Shown piece by piece: positions 16,798 through 25,334 of a stretch of 64,000 nucleotides of DNA (the first letter of the stretch is position 1; every line of letters begins with the position of its first letter). A program made the position numbers and the translations under genes. Under the pieces are notes generated by a model. That model was not told where the DNA came from, searched no databases, and was given only the letters and a program-made list of their open reading frames with translations. This DNA is from Leptolyngbyaceae cyanobacterium C42_A2020_001. GTDB taxonomy: Bacteria > Cyanobacteriota > Cyanobacteriia > Leptolyngbyales > Leptolyngbyaceae. The stretch covers positions 124,001 to 188,000 of the forward strand of contig JACYLN010000115.1 of the NCBI GenBank assembly GCA_015272515.1. The letters run 5' to 3'.

Positions 16798-18168
16798 TTA
16801 AGCGATAGAACCATGTTTACGGTGCGGAACACGCACATTAGCGGCAAGGGTGTCTCGCAAAGAAACAATGGGAATCTGGCTAATGACATCGTAGGCAAAG
16901 GCATAGACTAGAAGCTTCCGAGCACTATTTTCGTCAATGCCGCGACTTTGCAGATAAAACACTTCATCGCTTTCTAACTGGCTTACCGTTGCACCGTGAG
17001 CACATTTCACATTATCAGCGGTGATTTCGAGTTGAGGTTTCGTATCTACCCGCGCTTTCGGAGAGACTAACAGGTTTTTACTCAATTGCCGCGCATCGGT
17101 TAACTGCGCCGCTTTCGGTACAAAGATTTTGCCATTGAAAATCGCGTGTGCCCGGTCATCCACAATACATTTGTGAACCTGATTGCTGGTGCCATAGGGC
17201 TGAGTGTAGGAGATCAGACTGTGCGTATCCGCCACCTGTTGATCGGCAATCATCGTCAACCCATTCAAAACGGTATGGGTTTGTTCGCCCGTTTGGTAAA
17301 CCTCCAGGTTATGCCGAGAAAGTGCCGCCCCTAAGCTAATAGCGTTGCAGGTGTAGTGAGAGTCGCGAGCTTGAGATACTGCTGTTTTACCAATGTGAAA
17401 GGCAGTTTGACTATCCCTCTGGATTCTAGTGTGGTTCACTTGAGCGTTCGCTTCCACCCAGACTTCCGTCACAGCGTTGGTAAAATACACACTTGCATCT
17501 AGCGCAATGTAATCTTCAACTAAGGTTAGGCTGCTGCTAGATTCAACGATAACTAAACAACGGGGATGGGTGATGGCAGATGCTTGCCCGGTAGTGGAGA
17601 GAAATAACAGGTGAATTGGAGCCTCTACCACGTGATTTGAGGGAATGTAGAGCACCGCCGCATCGGTCATGCTTGCGGTATTCAATGTGGTGAAGGTTTC
17701 TTCAGCTCCGGGTTGTTTACCTAGCTGGTTGAGGAGGCGATCGCGTAAGGCTGCTTCGCGGTATGCTGCCGTCAAATTCCCAATAAACGCATTCGCAGGC
17801 AGATCTGCCGCTACTGACAACTCAGGCAGGAAAATGCCATCAACAAATACTAAGCGGTTAGCAGCTTCGGGCAGAAGGTATGGCGCGATCGCTGCTTGGC
17901 TGATGGTTGATGGCTCACCACTGACTGCTTTAAATTCAGTTGCCAACAACGACGATAAATCAGTGAATCGCCATTCTTCATCGCGAGTAGAAGGAAGGGC
18001 TAACTCTTGCACTCTTGCGGTGGCGCGATCGCGTACTTCCTGAAGCCATCTCAGGTCATCAGTGAGGGGCGATCGCAGAGACAGGAGATTGGTTAAGTAA
18101 GCGGCGCGATTAATTGTGGTCGCAACTCCTAAATTCCCCACTTCAGAAACAGTAGACACATCAATCAT
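16798..18168 (-). CDS. sufD: Fe-S cluster assembly protein SufD
   Basis: A 456-residue beta-helix scaffold partner in the SufBC2D complex. It shares the SufB/SufD core, with conserved [36 protein letters not shown] and the C-terminal [20 protein letters not shown] segment, including the Cys and nearby His found in SufD. The ATG overlaps the sufC stop codon as ATGA, so translation is coupled. Cytosolic. Confidence 0.97.
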   Translation of the reverse strand: MIDVSTVSEVGNLGVATTINRAAYLTNLLSLRSPLTDDLRWLQEVRDRATARVQELALPSTRDEEWRFTDLSSLLATEFKAVSGEPSTISQAAIAPYLLPEAANRLVFVDGIFLPELSVAADLPANAFIGNLTAAYREAALRDRLLNQLGKQPGAEETFTTLNTASMTDAAVLYIPSNHVVEAPIHLLFLSTTGQASAITHPRCLVIVESSSSLTLVEDYIALDASVYFTNAVTEVWVEANAQVNHTRIQRDSQTAFHIGKTAVSQARDSHYTCNAISLGAALSRHNLEVYQTGEQTHTVLNGLTMIADQQVADTHSLISYTQPYGTSNQVHKCIVDDRAHAIFNGKIFVPKAAQLTDARQLSKNLLVSPKARVDTKPQLEITADNVKCAHGATVSQLESDEVFYLQSRGIDENSARKLLVYAFAYDVISQIPIVSLRDTLAANVRVPHRKHGSIA

Positions 18169-18953
18169 CGTGCGATCGCCTCCGCTTCTTCTTCCCGAAT
18201 CCAGTCATAGCCACGCGCCTCCAGTTCCAGCGCCAGATCTTTGCCGCCTGTGGTCACAATCCGCCCACTTTCCATGACGTGGACATAATCTGGAACGATG
18301 TAATTGAGAAGTCGCTGGTAATGGGTAATCAGCACGACCGCATTCTCTGAAGTTCTTAGTTCATTCACACCACCAGCAACAACCTTCAGCGCATCAATAT
18401 CCAGCCCTGAATCTGTTTCGTCTAAAATAGCGAGCTTCGGTTCCAACAACGCCATTTGCAGAATCTCGTTGCGTTTTTTCTCCCCACCAGAGAATCCTTC
18501 ATTGACGCTGCGGTTGAGAAAGGCTGGATTCATCTTGACCACATTTAGCTTGCTCTGCAACAGTTCATCAAAGTCAAAAGCATCCAGTTCCTCTAACCCT
18601 TCGTGTTTACGTTTAGAGTTGTAGGCAATTCGCAAAAAATCGGTGTTGCTCACACCCGGAATTTCAATCGGGTATTGGAACGCCAGAAAAACGCCTGAGC
18701 GCGCCCGATCTTCAGCCTCTATTTCTAACAAGTTTTGCCCCAGATAGGTAATTTCCCCACCCGTGACGGTGTAATCGGGGTGCCCGGCCAAAATTTTGGA
18801 AAAGGTACTTTTTCCTGAACCATTCGGTCCCATAATGGCGTGAATTTCACCCGCTTTCACTTCCAGATTCAATCCTTTAAGGATCTGGGTTCCATCCACA
18901 TCAGCGGTCAAATCCCGCACTGATAAAATTACTTCACTGCCTTCACAAATCAC
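18165..18953 (-). CDS. sufC: Fe-S cluster assembly ATPase SufC
   Basis: The ABC-type ATPase subunit of SufBC2D. Walker A is GPNGSGKST (42-50), the signature is FSGGEKK (154-160), and Walker B is LAILDE (174-179). ATP-driven dimerisation of SufC opens SufB/SufD for cluster assembly. The start is a GTG preceded by AGAGGTG. It is separated from sufB by a nuclease-like gene and overlaps sufD by four bases. Confidence 0.97.
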   Translation of the reverse strand: MICEGSEVILSVRDLTADVDGTQILKGLNLEVKAGEIHAIMGPNGSGKSTFSKILAGHPDYTVTGGEITYLGQNLLEIEAEDRARSGVFLAFQYPIEIPGVSNTDFLRIAYNSKRKHEGLEELDAFDFDELLQSKLNVVKMNPAFLNRSVNEGFSGGEKKRNEILQMALLEPKLAILDETDSGLDIDALKVVAGGVNELRTSENAVVLITHYQRLLNYIVPDYVHVMESGRIVTTGGKDLALELEARGYDWIREEEAEAIAR

Positions 18954-19004
18954 AGATTACACCTCTAGTTACAACGACTTTAGAAAAATGATTAACATAA
19001 TCAA

Positions 19005-19628
19005 TTAAAACTGTGCTAGACGTTTCAAAATTCGCAGGACTTCATATAATTCATTTTCACGTCGATTACGCAGTTTAAATTCATCTGATGTAGCATATTG
19101 AGGGGTTGGAAATCGAACCAGCTTTGTAAACAAAAAATTTCCACCAGCGATGACCAAACCAAATACTGGCTTCTCAGCGTTGGGGCTACTCATCATATAG
19201 GCAAGAAGTTGAGACAAACCTGCTTCTACAGAAAATTCAGCCTGCTTTGACTCAATGACAACAACCCAAAGATCGTTTTTGAGCAAGACACAATCAAGTT
19301 GACCACGGATTATTACGCCATCATCATCTCTAGAAATTTCAACTGACTTCTCAGCTTGAATATGAAACGGTGGCAAAAAGAAACCACCTAAAAATAGTAG
19401 GGGGGATAACAGAGTTACTTGAACGACTTTCTCAAGCAAAGGGGGATACTTTAAGTGATTAAAAAATGCAGCTTTTGCTTGATCTAAAAACCACTTATCT
19501 GTTTCTGATAAATCAGGAAGCTGCGATCGCCATTCCCAGAAAAAGTCGTCATCTTGAACTTCTTGCAGACCAAATTGATCAATCAAGTCGCGAAGGGTTA
19601 CGTTTCTAGCCTGTAGAGTTTGTGCCAT
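19005..19628 (-). CDS. PD-(D/E)xK nuclease-like protein inside the suf operon
   Basis: A 207-residue protein with a probable PD-(D/E)xK core: D112 in RGQLDCVLL, then E126-S-K128 in VVVIESKQ, and Q140 in the following helix (LSQLLAYM). Cyanobacterial relatives are usually labelled 'restriction endonuclease subunit R'. No methylase or specificity subunit is nearby. Its ATG directly follows the sufB stop (TAAATG), so it is probably translated from the suf mRNA; sufC begins 51 bases after its stop. Whether it cuts nucleic acid or has any Fe-S role is unknown. It contains HIP1-type sequence like its neighbours, so it is not obviously recent. Confidence 0.7.
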   Translation of the reverse strand: MAQTLQARNVTLRDLIDQFGLQEVQDDDFFWEWRSQLPDLSETDKWFLDQAKAAFFNHLKYPPLLEKVVQVTLLSPLLFLGGFFLPPFHIQAEKSVEISRDDDGVIIRGQLDCVLLKNDLWVVVIESKQAEFSVEAGLSQLLAYMMSSPNAEKPVFGLVIAGGNFLFTKLVRFPTPQYATSDEFKLRNRRENELYEVLRILKRLAQF

Positions 19629-21065
19629 TTACCCTACACTACCTTCGAGTTTGAGGCTGAGGAGGCGATCGGCTTCTACGGCAAACTCCATCGGCAACTG
19701 GTTAAACACATCCTTACAGAAACCGCTAATCATCATAGAAACCGCATCCTCTGCGGAGATGCCCCGTTGCTGGAAGTAGAACAACTGGTCTTCACCAATT
19801 TTGGAGGTCGATGCTTCGTGTTCCACTCTGCCGGAGTTATTTTGCACCTGGATGTAGGGGAAGGTGTTTGCCTGAGCATTATCGCCAATCAGCATCGAGT
19901 CGCACTGGGAATAGTTGCGGGCACCTATTGCTTTCGGACCAACTTTGACCAAACCGCGATAGCTATTTTTAGACTGACCAGCAGAAATACCTTTCGAGAT
20001 GATGGTGCTGCGAGTATTCTTACCGATGTGTACCATCTTGGTTCCCGTATCGGCTTGCTGATGGTGATTGGTCAGCGCTACTGAGTAGAACTCACCGACG
20101 GAGTTATCGCCCACCAGCACACAACTGGGATACTTCCAGGTAATGGCAGAACCCGTTTCTACCTGAGTCCAGGAGATTTTGGAGTTTTTGCCCTGGCATA
20201 AGCCCCGCTTGGTGACGAAGTTGTAAATGCCACCCTTGCCGTTTTTGTCTCCGGCGTACCAGTTTTGTACAGTGGAGTATTTAATTTCAGCATCATCCAA
20301 TGCCACCAGTTCGACCACTGCCGCGTGAAGTTGGTTGGTGTCATACATGGGTGCGGTGCAGCCTTCCAGATAGCTGACATGGCTGCCTTCTTCTGCCACA
20401 ATCAGCGTTCGTTCAAACTGTCCAGAGTCACCGTTGTTGATGCGGAAGTAAGTAGACAATTCCATTGGGCAGCGAACCCCTTTCGGGATATACACGAAAG
20501 AGCCATCGCTGAAGACGGCTGAGTTCAATGCGGCGAAGTAGTTATCCGCAATGGGAACCACACTTCCCAAGTACTTCTTAACTAGTTCAGGATACTCTTT
20601 GAGTGCTTCTGAGATGGAGCAAAAGATCACGCCGTCTTTCGCCAATTTCTCTTTAAACGTGGTGGCAACCGAAACGCTATCAAAAATTGCGTCTACTGCC
20701 ACGTTTGCCAATCGTTTTTGTTCCGAGAGCGGAATCCCCAGCTTTTCAAACGTTTCTAGCAACTCTGGATCAACTTCGTTGAGACTCTTTTTCTTCTCGC
20801 TAACTTTAGGAGCGGAATAGTAAATGATGTCTTGATAGTCGATCGCGGGATAGGTCGCATTTTGCCAGGTTGGCTCCGTCATTTTGAGCCACTGACGATA
20901 TGCCTTCAAACGAAATTCCAGCATGAACTCAGGTTCGCCTTTCTTTTCAGAAATCAGACGAACAATGTCTTCATTCAGTCCACGGGGAATCGTATCGGAT
21001 TCAATATTGGTAATGAAACCGTACTTGTAGGGTTGGTTGACTAGATTTTGAACGGATGCGCTCAT
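19629..21065 (-). CDS. sufB: Fe-S cluster assembly scaffold SufB
   Basis: The main scaffold of the SUF complex. The 478-residue protein shows the family hallmarks: [20 protein letters not shown], the segment [19 protein letters not shown] near the end, and [20 protein letters not shown]. The start was moved from a TTG to the ATG at 21065, which gives the usual cyanobacterial N-terminus (begins [16 protein letters not shown]). ftrC lies upstream on the same strand (93 bp gap). Confidence 0.97.
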   Translation of the reverse strand: MSASVQNLVNQPYKYGFITNIESDTIPRGLNEDIVRLISEKKGEPEFMLEFRLKAYRQWLKMTEPTWQNATYPAIDYQDIIYYSAPKVSEKKKSLNEVDPELLETFEKLGIPLSEQKRLANVAVDAIFDSVSVATTFKEKLAKDGVIFCSISEALKEYPELVKKYLGSVVPIADNYFAALNSAVFSDGSFVYIPKGVRCPMELSTYFRINNGDSGQFERTLIVAEEGSHVSYLEGCTAPMYDTNQLHAAVVELVALDDAEIKYSTVQNWYAGDKNGKGGIYNFVTKRGLCQGKNSKISWTQVETGSAITWKYPSCVLVGDNSVGEFYSVALTNHHQQADTGTKMVHIGKNTRSTIISKGISAGQSKNSYRGLVKVGPKAIGARNYSQCDSMLIGDNAQANTFPYIQVQNNSGRVEHEASTSKIGEDQLFYFQQRGISAEDAVSMMISGFCKDVFNQLPMEFAVEADRLLSLKLEGSVG

Positions 21066-21084
21066 GGGTGTTCTTGGGATCGGA

Positions 21085-21157
21085 GGATTTGAGATTGACA
21101 ATTTTGGATTCTGGATTTTGGATGCAATCTAAGATCCAAAATCTCAAATCAAAAAGG
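21085..21157. repeat. ATCCAAAATC-type inverted repeat between ftrC and sufB
   Basis: GATTTGAGATT near the sufB side and AATCTCAAATC near the ftrC side are inverted copies flanking TTTTGGATTCTGGATTTTGG and its partial complement ATCCAAAATC. A compact hairpin could form in the ftrC-sufB transcript and affect the ratio of the two products. Short repeats of this kind are common between cyanobacterial genes. Confidence 0.5.
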
Positions 21158-21158
21158 A

Positions 21159-21521
21159 CTAGTACTGATTGGTCACAGCACGAATCTGCTCAAGTGAAAT
21201 TTCTTGGGCATCGCCTGCAAAGGGGTTGTCGGGAGTTAGAAACAACATACAGTGGCACTCTTTGCGCTCACGCATCGGCACACAGGGACAATTCCAGTAA
21301 GCTGCCTCTGCTTCTGCTGCTTTGTCTTCGTAATGGCGACAGGGACATAGCGGAGACCCAAGCTCATCTTTATGCTTTGCCAGCCCCTCAATTACGACTG
21401 CCGTCACACCTGGGTCAGAGCAAAAATAGGTGCCTGTGTTCTTGGCGTACTTCTCGGAGAAGTGCCGCATAGCTTCAAGGCTTTTTTCGGTAGCTTGAGT
21501 GGGTTGAGTCGGTGTATTCAT
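21159..21521 (-). CDS. ftrC: Ferredoxin-thioredoxin reductase, catalytic subunit
   Basis: The [4Fe-4S] disulfide reductase subunit that passes electrons from ferredoxin to thioredoxin for light-dependent redox control. The cysteine motifs are all present: SPLCPCRHYEDK, WNCPC and KECHC, which provide both the cluster ligands and the redox-active pair. The length of 120 residues is typical. It is the first gene of the transcript that continues into sufB, so its expression is probably under the same SufR-type control as cluster assembly (inference). Cytosolic. Confidence 0.95.
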   Translation of the reverse strand: MNTPTQPTQATEKSLEAMRHFSEKYAKNTGTYFCSDPGVTAVVIEGLAKHKDELGSPLCPCRHYEDKAAEAEAAYWNCPCVPMRERKECHCMLFLTPDNPFAGDAQEISLEQIRAVTNQY

Positions 21522-21578
21522 GAGGCGAGAGCCAGTAATTAACGTTAAAATCCAACAGCTCGGATTGTATAATTAAAA

Positions 21579-21592
21579 CAACACATTTGTTT
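21579..21592. promoter_or_regulatory. SufR operator-like site 1
   Basis: CAAC-N6-GTTT, one base off the SufR operator pattern CAAC-N6-GTTG. It lies between divergent ftrC/sufB and sufR, 40 bases from a perfect match. Confidence 0.55.
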
Positions 21593-21618
21593 CTAAACTT
21601 AATTGTATGATACTTTAA

Positions 21619-21632
21619 CAACAATGTTGTTG
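21619..21632. promoter_or_regulatory. SufR operator-like site 2
   Basis: CAAC-AATGTT-GTTG, an exact match to the pattern CAAC-N6-GTTG reported for SufR, 52 bases before the sufR ATG. Repression of both the ftrC-suf operon and sufR itself is the likely outcome. Confidence 0.7.
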
Positions 21633-21683
21633 CTAAAGTCCCGCTCAAAATTTTATCCTTTTTGGCTATTTCGCTGGACGAGC

Positions 21684-22331
21684 ATGACCGCAACTCAGCA
21701 GCCCTCTACAAAGCAAGACATCCTGCAACACCTTTTGAAGCAGGGGCGGGCAACCGCGCAAGATTTGGCTGAGACGCTGCATATTAGCCCTCAGGCAATT
21801 CGTCGTCACCTCAAAGATTTGGAGGAAGAGGGGTTGATTAACCACCATGCAGAACAAACCGGGATGGGGCGACCGAATCATTTGTATACGCTGAGCCAGG
21901 CTGGAAGAAGTCAGTTTCCCGATCGCTACGATGAGTTTGCCGTTTCCCTGCTAGACACTCTGGCAGAAACCATTGGCAAGGAGCAGGTGGGGTCGATTCT
22001 CCGCAAACAGTGGGAACGCAAAGCGCTGGAGTATCGCGATCTGCTGGGTGCAGGTTCCATCAAAGAACGGGTGGATAAGTTGGTGGAACTGCGCCGAGAG
22101 GAAGGCTACATGACAGAGTGTCACCGAGTTGATGAAACTCAGGATGACCGTTTTGTGTTGACCGAATATAACTGTGCCATCTCCCACATTGCCGAAACCT
22201 TTCCTAGCGTTTGCGGGCATGAACTGGAAATGTTTGGAGCCGCCCTGCCCGACTGCACTGTAGAGCGGACTCACTGGCTCGTCAACGGGGAGCATCGCTG
22301 CGGATATTTGATTCAACCTAAGCACGCCTGA
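21684..22331 (+). CDS. sufR: SufR, Fe-S cluster-sensing repressor of the suf operon
   Basis: A 215-residue DeoR/ArsR-like winged-helix regulator that binds a [4Fe-4S] cluster and represses sufBCDS when the cluster is present. The N-terminal HTH (TAQDLAETLHISPQAIRRHL) and the C-terminal cysteines in EYNCAISHI, PSVCGHELEM, LPDCTVERTH and HRCGYLIQP are intact. The start was moved from an upstream ATG at 21603 to 21684, which gives the family N-terminus MTATQQPSTKQDIL; the longer form would cover the operator-like site at 21619. It is divergent from ftrC-suf. Confidence 0.95.
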   Translation: MTATQQPSTKQDILQHLLKQGRATAQDLAETLHISPQAIRRHLKDLEEEGLINHHAEQTGMGRPNHLYTLSQAGRSQFPDRYDEFAVSLLDTLAETIGKEQVGSILRKQWERKALEYRDLLGAGSIKERVDKLVELRREEGYMTECHRVDETQDDRFVLTEYNCAISHIAETFPSVCGHELEMFGAALPDCTVERTHWLVNGEHRCGYLIQPKHA

Positions 22332-22348
22332 TACAACGAGTACTGTCC

Positions 22349-22843
22349 ATGACTTTTCTGAAACGGCTGGATGCGATCGCGACTGGAGTGATTAAGATCG
22401 CGGCAGGTGGCGCAATTTTGGTATTCGTCTCTGGCTGGTTTTGGGAAAGCTTTGACCAGGCGCAACGACAGCAAGAAGTGATTGGAACAGTGGTGGCGCA
22501 AGAATCGACAAAGGTCTGCCAGCGCAAAGCCGGACGTTTTAACCCCTGGAGCTGTGATCGTCGTATAACCGAGCCGTGCCCCATTGTGCAATATCAGCCC
22601 AAAACGGGTAAGCCGCTGAAGCTCAAAGATTGCTCCCTCAAGCTGAAAACTGGAGAGTCCGTTTTCGTCATGTATGACAGTAAAGCTCCATCAGATGCGA
22701 GGACTTATCTGATGGAAGGCACTCAGTACCATTGGTTTCCAGTGTTGATTGGCGGCGTTCCCATGATGGTGGCTGGGTTGTTGCTGCTGACGGGAGCCAT
22801 CAGCCTCCAAGCAGGCATCAGAAACAGACCGGATTCAGATTAA
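22349..22843 (+). CDS. Hypothetical membrane protein, DUF3592-like topology
   Basis: A 164-residue protein with an N-terminal membrane helix (residues 13-33) and a C-terminal one (residues 130-153) around a loop of about 95 residues with five Cys (VCQRK, WSCDRR, EPCPIV, KDCSLK). The layout recalls DUF3592, but I am not sure of the match. It starts 17 bases after sufR on the same strand and may be co-transcribed with it. It overlaps the convergent DUF697 GTPase gene by four bases. Confidence 0.6.
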   Translation: MTFLKRLDAIATGVIKIAAGGAILVFVSGWFWESFDQAQRQQEVIGTVVAQESTKVCQRKAGRFNPWSCDRRITEPCPIVQYQPKTGKPLKLKDCSLKLKTGESVFVMYDSKAPSDARTYLMEGTQYHWFPVLIGGVPMMVAGLLLLTGAISLQAGIRNRPDSD

Positions 22844-24171
22844 CCAGATTGTTTGAACCGTTGTTGAGCTGCTTTGAATGCTTCTTGCATGGTTGCCTGA
22901 ATCTTTTTGGGGTCTGGTTTCTTGCCACCCACCAAATCCCCAAAGTAAACACAAGCGGCTTCTCCCAGCGCCCAGGTGTAAGCACCGGCCCAGGATGCGG
23001 CGATGACGCTACCAAAACCTGGCACAAATTTGATCAACTCTCGCCCGATCGCCTGCGCCAAAAAACCACCTGCGATCGCACTCACCAATCCGCCTGCCTG
23101 CGAGGGAGATAGGGTTTGTCCATACAGTTGCCCGATCGCACCCACCATCGCCACTTGCAAAGCCGTTAATACGGGCATGGTAGCAAATGGTAAAGGCACG
23201 GCTGCCAGGGTTCCCGCCATGACTGAGAAAGGCAGGATGTAGCGCCGCCCCACATCTCGATACAACTCCCCAATGCGTTTACCAGCGCTGCCTTCTAATA
23301 GTTGATGGATTGTGCGAGCTTCGGCTTCAGGTAGCAACTCAGTCAGCTTGTCGCTAAAGGCTTCTAGCCCGTAAAAAACCGGGGTGTAATTATCTTCTTC
23401 TAGGGTGAAATCGATTAACACTGTGCGATCGCACACATCCTTGAATGTCTCCTGCAATGCCTCAAACGCCCGATCGATATCTGGAAAGGTTGGTGGATAG
23501 TCGGGGTGGTCAATGGTTTTGGGAGGATATAGCTCATGCAGGCAGGTAACTGCCAGCAAGCAGGGAATCTCCGGGTGTTCTGTCCGCAGTTGTTGGGCGA
23601 TTTGCCGCAAGGTATCGGTGGCAAAATCCGTCACCTTGACCGTCAAAATCAAAATTCTGGCGCGATCGCTTTTCACCTCCAGTTCAGCCACCAATTCTTG
23701 AATGATGCTCTGAGTGTTTTGAGTGACATCACCCAGTCCCACCGTATCGGTAAAAATCAACAGCGGTAAATCATCGGTGGGATAGGCATAGCGCTTGGTG
23801 TGTTGCGTATGGGGGCGGAATCCCTGCCCCACAATCTCTGCTGACACGCCCGTTAGCCCCCGAATAATGGAGCTTTTGCCCGCTTGAGGTTTTCCTAACA
23901 ACAGCGCTTCGGTAGTGGGTAACTCAGAACGGACCGTGGCTAAAATTTCGGCAAGTTGCTCGTCGTTAACGCTGAACCACTGCACCAGTGTCTTGGAGAA
24001 CTGATCAATCGGTAAAAGCTGTTTGACGCGATCGCCCAAATAGCCAAACATTCCAGAAACTTTTTCTAAAGGAGAAGCTGCTGGAGAGTTATGCTCATCA
24101 GCCTGAGTCAAAGCAGTATCGGTCTGTTGAACATCAGGTTGTGGCGAATCAGCGTTGGGTGGATGCGTCAT
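22840..24171 (-). CDS. P-loop GTPase with C-terminal DUF697 membrane-associated domain
   Basis: A 443-residue Era/YcjF-like GTPase. P-loop GKPQAGKSS (93-101), switch II DTVGLGD and a predicted base-recognition site where the usual NKxD is replaced by TCLHE, so nucleotide preference may be altered. The last 150 residues are DUF697, with two or three hydrophobic hairpins (VLTALQVAMVGAIGQLYG; FVPGFGSVIAASWAGAYTW) likely to touch a membrane. The ATG at 24171 is preferred; a GTG at 24189 is also possible. Function unknown; an envelope or membrane-dynamics role is an inference. Confidence 0.8.
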   Translation of the reverse strand: MTHPPNADSPQPDVQQTDTALTQADEHNSPAASPLEKVSGMFGYLGDRVKQLLPIDQFSKTLVQWFSVNDEQLAEILATVRSELPTTEALLLGKPQAGKSSIIRGLTGVSAEIVGQGFRPHTQHTKRYAYPTDDLPLLIFTDTVGLGDVTQNTQSIIQELVAELEVKSDRARILILTVKVTDFATDTLRQIAQQLRTEHPEIPCLLAVTCLHELYPPKTIDHPDYPPTFPDIDRAFEALQETFKDVCDRTVLIDFTLEEDNYTPVFYGLEAFSDKLTELLPEAEARTIHQLLEGSAGKRIGELYRDVGRRYILPFSVMAGTLAAVPLPFATMPVLTALQVAMVGAIGQLYGQTLSPSQAGGLVSAIAGGFLAQAIGRELIKFVPGFGSVIAASWAGAYTWALGEAACVYFGDLVGGKKPDPKKIQATMQEAFKAAQQRFKQSG

Positions 24172-24199
24172 CTCTAACACCCCAAACACTTTGCAGTAT

Positions 24200-24520
24200 C
24201 TACGGCTCTTCGCGAGACTCGCTATTCAAGTTAGTGGGACCAGGGGAAGACTCGTACAACGCATCAAGTTGCTCACGTGCATCCTCTACGGTCATCGATC
24301 GCATCACTAACAACGGTTCATTAATTAATTTGCCACTAGCATCCAAAAATTCTGGATGGGGAGGGGTATGCCGTGAAGAGAATGGAGTAGGAGGAGTGTT
24401 CTGATTCGAGTAGGGCCGCTGAGATTCAATCCCCAATGAGATTAAATTACGAATCAAATTGGCGATCGCCAGCACCGCAAGTACGGTAAAAGCAATTATG
24501 TAGAGGAGATGTAATACCAT
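24200..24520 (-). CDS. DUF2973 family protein
   Basis: A 106-residue cyanobacterial protein with one N-terminal transmembrane helix (LLYIIAFTVLAVLAIANLI) and a soluble Pro-rich then acidic tail. The conserved stretch EFLDASGKLINEPLLVMRSM is typical of DUF2973. The start is supported by GAGGAAAG upstream. The gene for DUF2605 lies just upstream on the same strand; these two families tend to be neighbours in cyanobacteria, suggesting a joint but unknown role. Confidence 0.85.
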   Translation of the reverse strand: MVLHLLYIIAFTVLAVLAIANLIRNLISLGIESQRPYSNQNTPPTPFSSRHTPPHPEFLDASGKLINEPLLVMRSMTVEDAREQLDALYESSPGPTNLNSESREEP

Positions 24521-24649
24521 AGTGCTTTCCTCAGGTTAAACAGCTCAATTATTAAAACGATTTCTTTGAGTAGGACAGAATTAGAAAGGTTAACCGCCAA
24601 TCGACATTGCTTCTAAATACTTCTAGATTACAAAAATTTGTTCTACTCG

Positions 24650-24982
24650 TTATCCATCTGCTGAATCAGATGTAGACTCTCGACGAAAGCGACTGGCAAC
24701 TTGCCAACATTCCGAAACGAGGTGATGCCAGGGTGTCAATACAGACACCTCTACCCCAACCTGCCCGCCAGTTACCTTAAACAAGGACTGAGCCGCAGTT
24801 ACTTCCTGCTTTGCCTGAACAACCCTCGCCAGCAAATCGGCTTGCTGCTCCACAGTCATGAACGAAAGCTCGTGAGACTCTAAGAAAGTCAGCGATCGCC
24901 CAAACCAATACTGAAAATCCTCCAGAAGAGGCTCCAAGATTGACCTGAGTAATTCAGAATCAGCCGAGTTCGGAAAAGACAT
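24650..24982 (-). CDS. DUF2605 family protein
   Basis: A 110-residue soluble, mainly helical protein. The core LLRSILEPLLEDFQYWFGRS and HELSFMTVEQQADLLARV matches DUF2605, a family found in cyanobacteria with no assigned function. It is transcribed toward DUF2973 with a 129-base gap, so the pair could be one operon. No strong ribosome-binding site was seen before the ATG. Confidence 0.8.
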   Translation of the reverse strand: MSFPNSADSELLRSILEPLLEDFQYWFGRSLTFLESHELSFMTVEQQADLLARVVQAKQEVTAAQSLFKVTGGQVGVEVSVLTPWHHLVSECWQVASRFRRESTSDSADG

Positions 24983-25076
24983 AAATTTGAAATAAATTTA
25001 CTGCCTACACTGCTTCATCTTACCGCTTTTTAAGGTTCTTAAAGATTCTTTATTTATCTTCGGTAAACTTGCAAGA

Positions 25077-25105
25077 TTGACATATTTGCATCACTCATCT
25101 ATTAA
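25077..25105 (+). promoter_or_regulatory. Sigma-70-type promoter for thrS
   Basis: TTGACA at 25077-25082, a 17-base spacer and TATTAA at 25100-25105. Transcription near 25112 would give a leader of about 220 bases. Confidence 0.55.
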
Positions 25106-25193
25106 CTGTCCTCAAAAAAGGGAATTTATCGGATTGTTCAGTCGCTTCGCCCATACGTTAGACTGAGTAGTTGTTAGCAATTTTTTGGAGTAC

Positions 25194-25265
25194 ATGGTTT
25201 TCTGCACGCTCCGAATTCAGCTTGTTCATCCCTTCGCTGCAATCGCGACTCAGCGAACTAGATAG
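25194..25265 (+). CDS. Possible leader peptide upstream of thrS, 23 residues
   Basis: A short open frame (MVFCTLRIQLVHPFAAIATQ, then RTR) that begins just after GGAG, although the spacing is short. Three of 23 codons are Thr (ACG, ACT, ACT), and its stop codon touches the base of the hairpin at 25265. This layout could allow translation-dependent attenuation, but no proven leader of this sort is known to me in cyanobacteria. Confidence 0.3.
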   Translation: MVFCTLRIQLVHPFAAIATQRTR

Positions 25266-25289
25266 GGGCGCGGTTTTTAGCCCCCTTTT
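25265..25289 (+). terminator. Terminator-like hairpin in the thrS leader
   Basis: GGGGC (25265-25269) pairs with GCCCC (25280-25284), followed by CTTTT. It lies about 45 bases before the thrS start and could stop transcription from upstream or act as an attenuator. Confidence 0.5.
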
Positions 25290-25334
25290 GCGATCGCTGA
25301 TTTGCTATGAGCTTGAAATATTTGGAGTTTAACC

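Larger units (their letters stand above)
24983..25334. other. Intergenic region with the thrS promoter and leader
   Basis: This 352 bp gap separates the divergent DUF2605 and thrS genes. It holds a promoter (25077-25105), a possible short ORF (25194-25265) and a hairpin with a T run (25265-25289) ahead of thrS. I see no T-box sequence. Confidence 0.55.

Noticed and set aside
21603-21683. Longer N-terminus of SufR from the upstream ATG
   Set aside because: The extra 27 residues do not fit the family and would place the operator-like palindrome at 21619 inside the coding region.
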